A stretch of 64,000 bases of DNA. Source: Candidatus Obscuribacter phosphatis. Its GTDB lineage: Bacteria; Cyanobacteriota; Vampirovibrionia; Obscuribacterales; Obscuribacteraceae. A program made the position numbers and the translations under genes. The notes beneath the pieces were generated by a model that had not been told where the DNA came from, made no database searches, and saw only the letters and a list, made by a program, of their open reading frames with translations. Below, one piece after another: positions 17,418 through 26,929 of the stretch. The DNA lies in the NCBI GenBank assembly GCA_001899315.1, contig MOYA01000005.1, positions 109,994-173,993 on the forward strand, given 5' to 3'. The first letter of the stretch is position 1, and the number at the start of each line of letters is the position of its first letter.

Positions 17418-18404
17418 ATGAAGAGCCATCAAATTCGCCACGAACAAAGTGTGCTTTTGCTTGATATGGATAACACTCTCACCGACACCCGGGCCTGGTT
17501 TGCAGACTTTATTCTGCAGGCCACCGAGGAAGTCTCGACTCTTCTAAAGGAGGAGCACCGCTCTTTCAACCAACTCTTTGCCGATGTGGCCCAGTCGACT
17601 ACATTGCACGAATATGCCTATGTCATTGAAGCAATTGCCTCTAAGCTCAAGAAGCATCGCAGCATCAGTCATCGGTCTATAGAACGGGCTTCTAGAGGCT
17701 TTTGGCAGAGCTTTCATCATGCCCATCGCCAAATCAAAATTTACGACGGTGTGCATGAAGTGCTTGTCTCTATAAGGAAACGTTTTCCTGGTTTGAGACT
17801 GGTAATTCTCACCGACTCACCTGAATGGGTGACTATGGAAAGACTTGCCCTTACTGGTCTTATGCCGCTCATCGATGGCGTCGTAGCTATACGTACCGAC
17901 ATGCCAAAACTAAGAAATCGGGGTTATCAAAGAGGTCTCAAAGTAAGGCATGACGAAATCATCGAGCGCATGAGTCAAATTGATCGCCGCCACCTGCAAT
18001 TGCAAATGGCCATTCCTGCCGCTTACGCCAAGCCAAGTTCGGCCGGTGTAGAACTAGCGGCGCGAAGACTGAATGCCGAAGACAAGCTCATCATCGTCGG
18101 TGACAAAGAGAGCAAAGAAGGACTGGCAGCCGAGAACTGGCGACAAAACAAAGCCGACAAAGCCAAAGCAGAATGTTCATTAGAGCAGTGCAGCATAGAT
18201 TTCATCAAAGCCGACTGGGGTAATTACGACCTTGATCATCACCGCTACAGAGAACTGCAAAGTCATATCCCTTCTCTCAAAGCAGGCTCCGCGCCCCTAG
18301 ATAGAGAAGTGAGAATCAGGTCGACGGCGGCATCACTTGCTCAACTGCCCGAACTAATCGCCGAGATTTTGTATGGGCGGGTGCAAGAAGCAATTGCCGC
18401 CTAG
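17418..18404 (+). CDS. HAD-superfamily hydrolase
   Basis: This 328-residue protein is probably a phosphatase. HAD motif I is DMDNTLTDT near residue 17. Motif II is probably the Thr of VILTDSPEW, and motif IV is IIVGDKESKEG near residue 230. The ATG at 17418 is chosen because AAGGAGG lies at 17406-17412; a TTG 24 bases upstream is less likely. The substrate cannot be told. A terminator separates it from mdh, so it is its own unit. Confidence 0.8.
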   Translation: MKSHQIRHEQSVLLLDMDNTLTDTRAWFADFILQATEEVSTLLKEEHRSFNQLFADVAQSTTLHEYAYVIEAIASKLKKHRSISHRSIERASRGFWQSFHHAHRQIKIYDGVHEVLVSIRKRFPGLRLVILTDSPEWVTMERLALTGLMPLIDGVVAIRTDMPKLRNRGYQRGLKVRHDEIIERMSQIDRRHLQLQMAIPAAYAKPSSAGVELAARRLNAEDKLIIVGDKESKEGLAAENWRQNKADKAKAECSLEQCSIDFIKADWGNYDLDHHRYRELQSHIPSLKAGSAPLDREVRIRSTAASLAQLPELIAEILYGRVQEAIAA

Positions 18405-18430
18405 CCTCAAATTCAAAAGCAATGCAACCG

Positions 18431-18466
18431 GAACTCGACAGACTTATCTGTCGAGTTCTTTCTTTT
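18431..18466 (+). terminator. Rho-independent terminator between the HAD gene and mdh
   Basis: A perfect 11-bp stem (GAACTCGACAG/CTGTCGAGTTC) with a 6-base loop is followed by TTTCTTTT. Confidence 0.88.
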
Positions 18467-18498
18467 CCAAACAAATTTCAATCTTGAGGATAAACATC

Positions 18499-19506
18499 AT
18501 GTTTAAAGTAACCATCATCGGTGCCGGCAATGTCGGCACTACCGCCGGTCAATACCTGCACATGAGAGGTATCGCCGACTTAGTTTTCATCGACATCAAT
18601 GAAGAAATGGCTAAAGGCAAAGCCCTCGATCTCAGTCAAACGGCATCAATTAGCTCGGGCTCGGCAGGCTTGCTTGGCACTTCATCTTACGGCGAAAGCG
18701 CCGATTCAGACATCGTCGTCATTACGGCAGGCATCGCCAGAAAGCCCAATATGAGCCGCGATGATCTGCTCAGTATAAACGCCGGTATCGTCTCTCAGGC
18801 AGCGAAAGAAGCAATCAAATATTCACCCAATGCCATTTTCATCGTGGTCACCAATCCGCTCGACATCATGACCGACTTGGTACAGAAAACCACCCAGCTC
18901 GACAGCAAAAGAGTTTTGGGCATGGCCGGCGTGCTCGACAGCGCCAGGCTGGAAGCCTTTATAGCCGCCCACTTACAAATATCACCAGCCGATGTAAGAG
19001 CCATGGTTCTAGGCGGACATGGCGACTTGATGGTGCCGCTAAAGCGTCATTCGTCGGTAAAGGGTATTCCGGTCACCGAGCTGATTGAAGCCGAAGCTTT
19101 GCACAAGATTATGGAGCGCACTCGCAACGGCGGCGCTGAAATAGTCAGCTTGCTGAAATCGGGCAGCGCCTATTATGCGCCGGGAGCTTCGGTGGCTCAG
19201 ATGGTGGAAGCCATCTTGCTGGACGAACAGCGCCTTTTGCCCTGTTGTGTCAAAGCAAGCGGGCAGTATGGCTTGCAAGATATCTATATCGGTCTGCCCG
19301 CCATAGTAGGCAGAAACGGTGTGGAAAAAATTGTAGAACTGGCCTTGAACGAAGAAGAAAGCCGAGCCCTAGCGGCATCGGCACAGTCTATCGCCGACAA
19401 CATCGCCCTGCTCGAGAGTCTGCGCCAACCTAAACCGCAAGCGCCTTCTGAAACTGACAACAAAGAAGAAACAGCAGCAGAAGCCGACTCTCAGAAAAGC
19501 AGTTAG
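18499..19506 (+). CDS. mdh: Malate dehydrogenase (LDH-like type)
   Basis: This enzyme interconverts malate and oxaloacetate with NAD in the cytoplasm. The 335-residue protein has the NAD-binding GAGNVG near the start. It has the malate-type loop GIARKPNMSRDD with two arginines, NPLD, the substrate Arg in VLDSARL, and the catalytic His in GGHGDLMVP. The ATG at 18499 starts right at the Rossmann fold and has a TTGAGGAT ribosome site; the open frame upstream crosses a terminator and is not used. The last ~30 residues are an acidic, polar tail beyond the usual end. Confidence 0.95.
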   Translation: MFKVTIIGAGNVGTTAGQYLHMRGIADLVFIDINEEMAKGKALDLSQTASISSGSAGLLGTSSYGESADSDIVVITAGIARKPNMSRDDLLSINAGIVSQAAKEAIKYSPNAIFIVVTNPLDIMTDLVQKTTQLDSKRVLGMAGVLDSARLEAFIAAHLQISPADVRAMVLGGHGDLMVPLKRHSSVKGIPVTELIEAEALHKIMERTRNGGAEIVSLLKSGSAYYAPGASVAQMVEAILLDEQRLLPCCVKASGQYGLQDIYIGLPAIVGRNGVEKIVELALNEEESRALAASAQSIADNIALLESLRQPKPQAPSETDNKEETAAEADSQKSS

Positions 19507-19533
19507 AAAATCAGTAAACCAAATGGTATCACT

Positions 19534-22500
19534 ATGAAAGCCTCAGACTTATTTGTACAGGCCCTGGAAAAAGAAGGTGTTGAATACATCTTCGGTATTC
19601 CAGGCGAAGAAAACCTTGACTTTATCAACTCGCTGAGCCGCTCTTCAATAAAGCTCATTGTCACTAGGCATGAGCAAGCAGCAGGCTTTATGGCAGCCAC
19701 CTACGGCCGCAAGACCGGCAAACCGGGGGTCTGTCTATCGACACTCGGTCCCGGCGCCACCAACCTGGTAACTGCGGCCGCTTATGCCCAGCTAGGCGGC
19801 ATGCCGATTGTGATGATCACCGGTCAAAAGCCGATCAAGCATAGCAAACAGGGACAGTTTCAGATAATCGACGTGGTCGAGATGATGCGCCCTCTCACCA
19901 AGTTCACAAGACAAATTGTAGACGGCAGCCGCATTCCAGCAATTGTGCGGGAAGCCTTTCGCCTGGCCGCCGAGGAAAAACCCGGCGCTTGTCATATTGA
20001 GCTACCCGAAGACGTAGCACGCGAGGAAGTGGACGGTGCTCCCATGGAGATACACCAGGTTAGACGCCCTCGACCAGATAAGCTGGCCATCAAGCAAGCC
20101 TGCGAAATGATTCTCAAGGCGAAAGCACCTCTGCTCTTAGTTGGAGCAGCCGCCAATCGGAAACGCACCAGTCGAGCCCTGGTTGACTTTGTAGACAAGA
20201 CTGGTATTCCGTTTTTCAACACACAAATGGGCGTGGGCGTCATCGACGAAAGGCACCCGCTCTACCTCGGCACAGCCGCACTTTCTTCAGGCGATATCGT
20301 GCACCGTGCTGTAGAGCATGCCGATCTAATTATCAATGTCGGTCACGACATTGTTGAAAAGCCACCGTTCTTGATGCAGCCTGGCAAAACCAAGGTTCTA
20401 CATGTCAACTTCTTTTCGGCGCGGGTCGACGAAGTTTACTTCCCACAATTAGAGCTTGTCGGCGACATCGCCAACAGCATGCAGGCCTTGACCAGAAACT
20501 TGGTGGACAGCCTGGACCAAGCCAGTTTCGACTTCGATCTATTTATGCAGGTAAAGGCTGCCGGCGAGCGCCTAATTGCAGCCCAAGCCCAAATCGCCAC
20601 CTTCCCGGTCACACCACCGCGCTTGGTGGCAGATATTCGAGCCGCCTTGCCCTCAGACGGCATAGTCACCCTCGATAACGGGCTCTACAAGCTGTGGTTT
20701 GCCCGCAACTATCGCGCCCATATGCCCAACACTTTGTTGCTCGATAATGCCTTGGCCACTATGGGCGCCGGACTACCCTCGGCTATAGCAGCCAAAATGC
20801 TCAATCCCCATCGCCAAGTGATATCGGTCTCGGGCGACGGCGGCTTTATGATGAATGCCCAAGAGCTAGAGACAGCCATCAGACTAGGTCTAGACCTAGT
20901 GGTACTGGTCTTGAATGATAACGCCTACGGCATGATCAAATGGAAACAAGCCGAAATGGGACAAGCCAGTTTCGGACTAGATTTTTCCAACCCCGACTTT
21001 GTGCAGTTGGCGCAGGCGCACGGAGCCAAAGGCTACAGAGTGCAATCTACCGAAAGCCTGCGTCCCCTTATCGAAAAATGTCTTTCCCAACCGGGAGTTC
21101 ATGTTATCGATGTTCCTTTCGAGTACGATTCTACAAACATTGCTTCGATAATAGAGGAGACAAGCTTGTCGAGCCCAATTCAGAAAGAGACCTTAACGGT
21201 CAAGAACCCCTCGGATGGTTCAACTGTCGCCACGGTCGCCTGCAATACAGCGGCAGATCTGGAAGAGGCTCTCAGTGCCGCCCAGGCTCTCTATCTAGAC
21301 CGGGACCGTTGGCTTGCCCCACATGAGCGCATCGCCATTCTGGAGCGCCTGGCTGAATTGATGATGGAAAACCGCCAGTTTCTCATTGATCAAGCAGTGA
21401 AAGAGGGAGGCAAGCCCTATAAAGATACAGTCATCGAAATCGACCGCGCTATTCAGGGGGTAAAACTGGGCATTGGCGCCATTCACAATCTCAAGGGCGA
21501 AGAAGTACCCATGGGATTGAGCGCTGCATCCACAGGCAGATTGGCCTTTACCACCCGCGAACCAATCGGCGTGGTGGTTTCGCTTAGTGCCTTCAACCAC
21601 CCGCTCAACTTGATAGTGCACCAGACTATACCGGCACTGGCAGCAGGTTCGCCCGTAATAGTAAAGCCGGCCGCCGCCACACCGCTTTCCTGCCTCAGTC
21701 TGGTCGAACTGATGTACAAAGCCGGGCTACCGCGTCACTACTGCCAAGCCCTGATTTTAGATAATAGCCTAGCTGAAAAGCTTGCCACCGATAGTCGAGT
21801 TGCCTATCTCTCTTTCATCGGCTCGGCCAAAGTAGGCTGGTATCTGCGGTCAAAACTTGCCCCTGGCACACGCTGCGCCCTTGAACACGGCGGAGTGGCA
21901 CCGGTCATTGTCGATATCGAGCCTTCCATGCCCCCTGCCGAGGTAGAAGATTTTCTAGACAAACTGGTGCCGCCGCTTAGTAAGGGCGCTTTCTATCATG
22001 CCGGACAAGTCTGTGTCTCGGTCAAAAGAATCTATCTGCCGCAAGCGCATGCGGCAAGATTTGCCGAAAAACTAGCTGAGGCAGCGGCCAAATTGAAAGT
22101 AGGCAAGGCCGAGGACAAAGATACCGATATCGGTCCGCTTATTCGAGAGAGCGAATGCGACCGCGTGCACGCCTGGGTAAGCGAAGCCACCAGTGAAGGT
22201 GCAGTTATTTTGACGGGTGGTAAGAAGGCACCGGCTGGAGCAAATTACTATCTGCCGACAGTCTTGCTCAATCCACATGCCAATTCAAAGGTTTCGCAGT
22301 TAGAGACCTTTGGTCCCTTGGTCTGCATCTATGGCTATGAAGATATCGCTTCCGCCATAGCAAGCGCCAATAGCCTAAGCTGTGCCTTTCAGGCGGCGGT
22401 CTTCGGCAAGGACATGGCTCGCCTGATCAAGTGTGCCACCGCCCTCAATGCCACTGCTGTGATGATCAACGATCACACTGCCTTTCGGGTAGACTGGATG

Positions 22501-22602
22501 CCCTTTGGCGGACGCAAAGAGTCGGGGCTAGGCATGGGAGGTATCTACCATAGCGCCCTGGAAATGAGTCAAGAAAAGCTGATGGTGCTCAAGTACCAGT
22601 AA
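19534..22602 (+). CDS. Acetolactate-synthase-like ThDP enzyme fused to aldehyde dehydrogenase
   Basis: One 1022-residue frame joins two enzymes. Residues 1 to about 545 are a thiamine-diphosphate enzyme of the acetolactate synthase type: catalytic Glu47 in TRHEQAAG, the FQIIDVVEMMRPLTK segment, and the cofactor motif from GDG at 434-436 to Asn461/Asn463. Residues from about 555 to the end are an aldehyde dehydrogenase: Asn688 in SAFNHPL, Glu784 in LEHGG, and catalytic Cys827 in GQVC. All key residues of both halves are present, so both may be active. The pairing could pass an aldehyde made by decarboxylation of a 2-oxo acid to the dehydrogenase, or just fix a stoichiometry. It is 27 bases after mdh. 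Confidence 0.92.
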   Translation: MKASDLFVQALEKEGVEYIFGIPGEENLDFINSLSRSSIKLIVTRHEQAAGFMAATYGRKTGKPGVCLSTLGPGATNLVTAAAYAQLGGMPIVMITGQKPIKHSKQGQFQIIDVVEMMRPLTKFTRQIVDGSRIPAIVREAFRLAAEEKPGACHIELPEDVAREEVDGAPMEIHQVRRPRPDKLAIKQACEMILKAKAPLLLVGAAANRKRTSRALVDFVDKTGIPFFNTQMGVGVIDERHPLYLGTAALSSGDIVHRAVEHADLIINVGHDIVEKPPFLMQPGKTKVLHVNFFSARVDEVYFPQLELVGDIANSMQALTRNLVDSLDQASFDFDLFMQVKAAGERLIAAQAQIATFPVTPPRLVADIRAALPSDGIVTLDNGLYKLWFARNYRAHMPNTLLLDNALATMGAGLPSAIAAKMLNPHRQVISVSGDGGFMMNAQELETAIRLGLDLVVLVLNDNAYGMIKWKQAEMGQASFGLDFSNPDFVQLAQAHGAKGYRVQSTESLRPLIEKCLSQPGVHVIDVPFEYDSTNIASIIEETSLSSPIQKETLTVKNPSDGSTVATVACNTAADLEEALSAAQALYLDRDRWLAPHERIAILERLAELMMENRQFLIDQAVKEGGKPYKDTVIEIDRAIQGVKLGIGAIHNLKGEEVPMGLSAASTGRLAFTTREPIGVVVSLSAFNHPLNLIVHQTIPALAAGSPVIVKPAAATPLSCLSLVELMYKAGLPRHYCQALILDNSLAEKLATDSRVAYLSFIGSAKVGWYLRSKLAPGTRCALEHGGVAPVIVDIEPSMPPAEVEDFLDKLVPPLSKGAFYHAGQVCVSVKRIYLPQAHAARFAEKLAEAAAKLKVGKAEDKDTDIGPLIRESECDRVHAWVSEATSEGAVILTGGKKAPAGANYYLPTVLLNPHANSKVSQLETFGPLVCIYGYEDIASAIASANSLSCAFQAAVFGKDMARLIKCATALNATAVMINDHTAFRVDWMPFGGRKESGLGMGGIYHSALEMSQEKLMVLKYQ

Positions 22603-22655
22603 AGCGCTTTCTCGATCTCTAACTCTCTCAAAAAGCTTCTTACGAAAACGAAATA

Positions 22656-22687
22656 AAAACGGCTCGGCAATTCTGTCGAGCCGTTTT
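22656..22687 (+). terminator. Terminator after the ThDP/ALDH fusion gene
   Basis: A perfect 11-bp stem (AAAACGGCTCG/CGAGCCGTTTT) with a 10-base loop; its last Ts act as the T-run. Confidence 0.8.
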
Positions 22688-22710
22688 AACAAGCAATGAG
22701 GAAACCTAAA

Positions 22711-24585
22711 ATGAGCAAGCAAAACAACAATCAAGAACCTGATCTGATCAAAGACGCCCTTGAAAAGGCTGGTAAGAGTCAAGAAGAAATAGATATCGTC
22801 AGCCAACTAGACAAAGCCCAAGACAAAGCAGATGAACACCGCCTCAAAACTGGTGTTCTGCAAACTGCCCTTTTGGCTGGAGCCCTGCCTTTCTCTCTCT
22901 TTGCCGTACAAAAGCAGGCAGTCGACGAGACAATGGCAGAGCAGTCGCTGGAAAATTGCCTGACAGCCCTGCCAGGCAAAACCCTCTTGGATGGCGACGG
23001 CAAGGTCTCTGGCGAAGTAATAGAGGCACTTTCGGCAGCCGGTTATTGGGGCTTACCGATTGAGAAAAAATACGGTGGCAGCGGCGCCTCAAAACACTTC
23101 CTTGCCAAAGCCATGCTGGAAGTCGGCTCAAAAGGCGCCGAAATATTGGGCGGACTGCTCTCTATAGAAAGACTAATAGGCGCAGCCGGGCCTCTTATGT
23201 TTAGGGGCACTGAGGCGCAAAAGCAAGAGTTTCTGCCGTCTCTTGCCGACGGCACTTTGCGCTCTGGCTTTGGCGGTACCGAACCCTCGGCCGGCTGCAA
23301 CATCACCAAGATCACCACCTATGGAAAAGATAGTGACGACGGTGAAAACATTCTGATCTACGGCGACAAGCTTTTCATCTCGAATGCCTGGTATGGGCAT
23401 TTGATCGCCCTTCTAATCAGATACAAAGACAATCTGAGAGTGCTGCTAGTCAAGCTTCCCGACTGCGACAGCCAAGAGTTCAACATAGTCAACTATGAAA
23501 TTCATGCCCTGCGTCAGATTCACAACAAAGGGCTGCATTTCAACGGCTTGAAAGTACCGGCTAAAAATCTGCTGCCGGGTGATGGACTCTCGCTTATCTT
23601 TCACGACCTCGATGATGGTCGCTTTGCCGTCGCGGCCAGCGCAGCAGTGCGCATGCGTCGCATTCTCGCCAGCTGCCTTCCTTGGGTCGATAGTCGCATC
23701 ACATTTGGCGTCAAGCTGAAAGAACGGCAATACATCAAGCACTTATTGGCCATGCAGGCCGCCTACATTGCCGGCAGCGAAGCCCTGGTATACTGGGCGG
23801 CTTCGCTAATCGACAGCGGCTTTCAGGGTGATGTCTCATCGATGATCACTAAAACTCGCGCCACAGATTGGCTGCGCGAAATCTCCACCAATTACGGCAT
23901 GTTCACCCACGGCGGGCGCTTCGTGCTCAAGGGACATACTATCGGCGACAACCTGGCAGACGACATGGTAGCAAGCGTCTACGAAGGTCCCAACCCGATG
24001 CTGGGCAAAGCTGCGGTAAAGTCCATCTCTAAAGCCTTTGCCGAGTCTTATCTCAAGCCCATATTGTCGGGCAAAAGCAGCCTCTGGGTAAAAATGAAAG
24101 CCCTAGGCGAACTTTCTTTCTACTTCATGAGACTACTGGCTCCGGCAAAGGCAGAGTCAGTGCCGGAAGCATTAGCGGCAGAACTACCCAAGGCTTTCAA
24201 AGCCTATCTAAGCTTTGCCCTGACTGCCTGGCACCGTTGGCGTATCAGCTTGATCTATAACTTGATCAAATATCAAGAAAAGATGGCCGACGAAGACTTG
24301 GTCATGCTTGAATCTATCTATGAGCCGCTCACCGCCATCACCTCAATGTTTGTTGCTATAAACGCCGCTGCCGATGCAGCCAAGACCGGTGACTTAGCTA
24401 AAATCGACGCATTGTCTCTGCTTTGCATGGAGATGCGCATCAAGCTTGCCCCGCATCGCTTCAAACGCACCGATAAGGCTTATAAGGCACTGACCGAAAA
24501 GTTAGCTGAGCATATCCTTGCTGGTAGATTCCAGCCCATCGAAGCAGTGCCGCAAGGTACAATCCTGCAACCATATAATCAATAA
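22711..24585 (+). CDS. Acyl-CoA dehydrogenase family protein
   Basis: This 624-residue flavoprotein probably oxidises an acyl-CoA to the 2-enoyl-CoA. The central signature GFGGTEPSAGCNI near residue 200 matches the family's TEPxAGSD region. The N-terminal all-helical domain (WGLPIEKKYGGSG) and the C-terminal helical domain (YEGPNPMLGKAA) are both recognisable. At over 600 residues it is longer than the classic ~380-residue enzymes, like FadE-type members with an extra C-terminal domain. The ATG at 22711 is chosen over one 15 bases upstream because TGAGGAA precedes it at the right distance. The substrate is unknown. Confidence 0.85.
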   Translation: MSKQNNNQEPDLIKDALEKAGKSQEEIDIVSQLDKAQDKADEHRLKTGVLQTALLAGALPFSLFAVQKQAVDETMAEQSLENCLTALPGKTLLDGDGKVSGEVIEALSAAGYWGLPIEKKYGGSGASKHFLAKAMLEVGSKGAEILGGLLSIERLIGAAGPLMFRGTEAQKQEFLPSLADGTLRSGFGGTEPSAGCNITKITTYGKDSDDGENILIYGDKLFISNAWYGHLIALLIRYKDNLRVLLVKLPDCDSQEFNIVNYEIHALRQIHNKGLHFNGLKVPAKNLLPGDGLSLIFHDLDDGRFAVAASAAVRMRRILASCLPWVDSRITFGVKLKERQYIKHLLAMQAAYIAGSEALVYWAASLIDSGFQGDVSSMITKTRATDWLREISTNYGMFTHGGRFVLKGHTIGDNLADDMVASVYEGPNPMLGKAAVKSISKAFAESYLKPILSGKSSLWVKMKALGELSFYFMRLLAPAKAESVPEALAAELPKAFKAYLSFALTAWHRWRISLIYNLIKYQEKMADEDLVMLESIYEPLTAITSMFVAINAAADAAKTGDLAKIDALSLLCMEMRIKLAPHRFKRTDKAYKALTEKLAEHILAGRFQPIEAVPQGTILQPYNQ

Positions 24586-24604
24586 AAAAAACCAATAGAT
24601 AAAT

Positions 24605-26611
24605 ATGAAAGAAGCCCTGCAAACCCCTGCAAACATAGAAGCCGAAGAAAGTCGCGAATGGCTCCTCACCAACGGTCTTGGCTCTTTTGCCGCCGGTTCA
24701 ATATCAACGGCTAATACCAGGCGTTATCACGGTCTTTTTGTAGCGGCTTTCTGTCCACCAGTAGACCGGGTCAATCTGGTCAGCCATCTCGACGAAATAG
24801 TGGCAGGCAAGGCACTGGCAGTAAACGCCTGGAAAAGCGGAGCGATAGCCCCAGAGGGACTAGAGTTCCTAGAAAGCTTCACACCACTGCCGGTGCCAAC
24901 TTGGCGCTACAAATTGGACGATTATTATCTAGTCAAACAAGTCTTGATGGTGCACAAACGACAATCTGTCTATGTGCGCTACAAGCTGGAAAAGAGAGGA
25001 TTAGACGACAAAGTTCGGATGTCGGTGCCAATCGAAATTGCGGTTATCTCCAACTATCGCGATTTTCATGGTCAAACCAAGGGTGCCGACAACTGGCTTT
25101 TCCAACAGCAAATCAAAAATGGGCAAGGTGATCTCGATGTACAGATTGAAGCCTTCCCAGGAGCTGTGCCCTTTTATCTGCGCTCCCAAGGCGGTGACAC
25201 CTCGTACCAGGCTTGCCAAGCCTGGTATCGAGATTATTTCTACCGTCGCGAATGGGAACGCGGCCTGCCCGACAGTGAAGACTGCCTGCGCCTGGGCTTT
25301 GTCAAAAGCGCTCTAAAACTGGGTGAAAGCCTCACCCTGGAATTCTCTTTAGAGCCCGGGGCGAAAGAGCTGAACTTTGAGCGTCTGCTTAGCGAAGTGC
25401 AAGAGAGACAAACCTCTCTCTTGCAGCAAGCCAAGTTAGAAAAGGCACCGCGTTATATGCAACAACTGGTGCTGGCAGCCGACCAGTTCTTGGTGGAGCG
25501 CCGCTCCACAGGTCAAACTTCGGTAGTGGCCGGTTATCCCTGGTTCTCAGACTGGGGCAGAGATGCAATGATCAGCCTCAATGGTCTTTGCTTGGCCACA
25601 GGCAGATATGAAGAAGCCAAAGGCATACTGGCGACATTCTCAAAATATCTAAGCGAGGGCATGATTCCCAACTTTTTTCCTGACAAAGGAGAGCCCACCT
25701 ATAACACTGCCGATGCCACTTTCCTCTGGGGAGAAGCCCTCTATCGTTACTACCTGGCCACAGACGACCTCGACTTTGTAGCCAGTCAAGTTCATAACTT
25801 CTTTGAGATCATCAAGCGGCATCAATGCGGCACCAGGCATGGTCTAAAGGTCGACACAGACAGCCTTATCAGAGGAGGCGACCGCCGAGTGCAACTAACC
25901 TGGATGGACGCAAAATGCGGCGATCTGGTGGTCACACCAAGACATGGCAAAGCGGTGGAAATCAATGCTCTCTGGCATAACTTCGCCATAATCGCCCGCA
26001 AACTCTATGCGGCAGTCTATGGCAATATGACTATTTATGCCGGTTATGACCAAGCCATCCAAAAGTCTATGGAAATATTCTGGAGTGACGAAAAAGGCTA
26101 TTTAGCCGACGTTCTTCAAGATGACGGCAATCTGGACTGGAGCCTCAGACCCAACCAACTTTTTGCCGCCGCGCTCTCTTTCCCGCTCATCAGCAAAGAA
26201 AGGGCAAGACGCATGCTTGAAACCATCGAACCAAAGTTGCTTACCTCATATGGACTGCGCACCCTCAGCCCCGATGATGCCGCCTATCGGGGTCGTTATG
26301 GTGATAAAGTACCGGCTGACCAATTGCACCGTGATCTCACCTATCACCAAGGCACTGTCTGGCCCTGGCTGCTTGGCATTTGGGTGGATGCCAGAATCTA
26401 TGCCTTCGGCAAGACCGAAGACAATTTCGCCGTGATTAGAGAAAGGCTGCGCCCCTTGATAGAGCACATAGATAATGCTGCCTGTCTAGGCTCTATCAGC
26501 GAGATATTTGATGGGTCACCACCCCATCAGGCTCAAGGCTGCGTCAGTCAAGCCTGGTCTGTGGCAGAGCTCTTGCGAGTGCTCAAGACCTATCCTGAGA
26601 TTAAAATTTGA
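24605..26611 (+). CDS. Glycogen debranching enzyme (amylo-alpha-1,6-glucosidase type)
   Basis: This 668-residue enzyme should hydrolyse alpha-1,6 branch residues of glycogen. The N-terminal domain (about 10-290) begins with EWLLTNGLGSFAAGS and RRYHGLF, the signature of the archaeal/bacterial-type N domain. The C-terminal (alpha/alpha)6-barrel, typical of GH133, contains WFSDWGRDAM and YHQGTVWPWLLG. No signal peptide, so it is cytoplasmic. It lies 19 bases after the acyl-CoA dehydrogenase gene with no clear ribosome site of its own. It is followed by a hairpin-rich convergent gap. Confidence 0.93.
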   Translation: MKEALQTPANIEAEESREWLLTNGLGSFAAGSISTANTRRYHGLFVAAFCPPVDRVNLVSHLDEIVAGKALAVNAWKSGAIAPEGLEFLESFTPLPVPTWRYKLDDYYLVKQVLMVHKRQSVYVRYKLEKRGLDDKVRMSVPIEIAVISNYRDFHGQTKGADNWLFQQQIKNGQGDLDVQIEAFPGAVPFYLRSQGGDTSYQACQAWYRDYFYRREWERGLPDSEDCLRLGFVKSALKLGESLTLEFSLEPGAKELNFERLLSEVQERQTSLLQQAKLEKAPRYMQQLVLAADQFLVERRSTGQTSVVAGYPWFSDWGRDAMISLNGLCLATGRYEEAKGILATFSKYLSEGMIPNFFPDKGEPTYNTADATFLWGEALYRYYLATDDLDFVASQVHNFFEIIKRHQCGTRHGLKVDTDSLIRGGDRRVQLTWMDAKCGDLVVTPRHGKAVEINALWHNFAIIARKLYAAVYGNMTIYAGYDQAIQKSMEIFWSDEKGYLADVLQDDGNLDWSLRPNQLFAAALSFPLISKERARRMLETIEPKLLTSYGLRTLSPDDAAYRGRYGDKVPADQLHRDLTYHQGTVWPWLLGIWVDARIYAFGKTEDNFAVIRERLRPLIEHIDNAACLGSISEIFDGSPPHQAQGCVSQAWSVAELLRVLKTYPEIKI

Positions 26612-26669
26612 GATTAAGCTGGTTAGGAACAGCCTCTAGCTCTAGTCTTCTCTGACCCTATCTCAATTT

Positions 26670-26731
26670 GGAAACGACCGCTCCTCTGCGTGCATGCCCT
26701 CAGGCATTTAACGCTTGGGGCGGTCATTTCC
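26670..26731 (+). terminator. Long hairpin, probable terminator of the debranching gene
   Basis: GGAAACGACCGC at 26670-26681 pairs with GCGGTCATTTCC at 26720-26731, with one mismatch. An inner small stem (TGCC/GGCA) fills part of the loop. There is no strong T-run after it. Confidence 0.5.
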
Positions 26732-26849
26732 GCTTTGCACTCTCCAAAAGTGATACTGCAAACAAACTTTTTTCCTTTTTGCTTACTACATTTTATAATA
26801 CCCAACGACAAAAAAAACGAAAAAATTGAAAGTAAATCAAGTCCATGAA

Positions 26850-26887
26850 AATTGCGGAGAGAAGGACTATCCTGTTCCATCTCTCCG
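26850..26887 (-). terminator. Terminator of the FtsH-like gene
   Basis: On the minus strand CGGAGAGA and TCTCTCCG (26855-26862 and 26880-26887) pair and are followed by CAATTTTC. The hairpin lies about 43 bases after the stop codon. Confidence 0.65.
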
Positions 26888-26929
26888 TTGACCAAGACCG
26901 GTCTAGTTAACTAGTCATTTCCGTCTTAC

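Larger units (their letters stand above)
26612..26929. other. Convergent intergenic gap with terminator hairpins
   Basis: About 320 bases between the debranching gene (+) and the FtsH-like gene (-). Two inverted repeats, one serving each strand, are listed separately. No gene seen. Confidence 0.6.
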
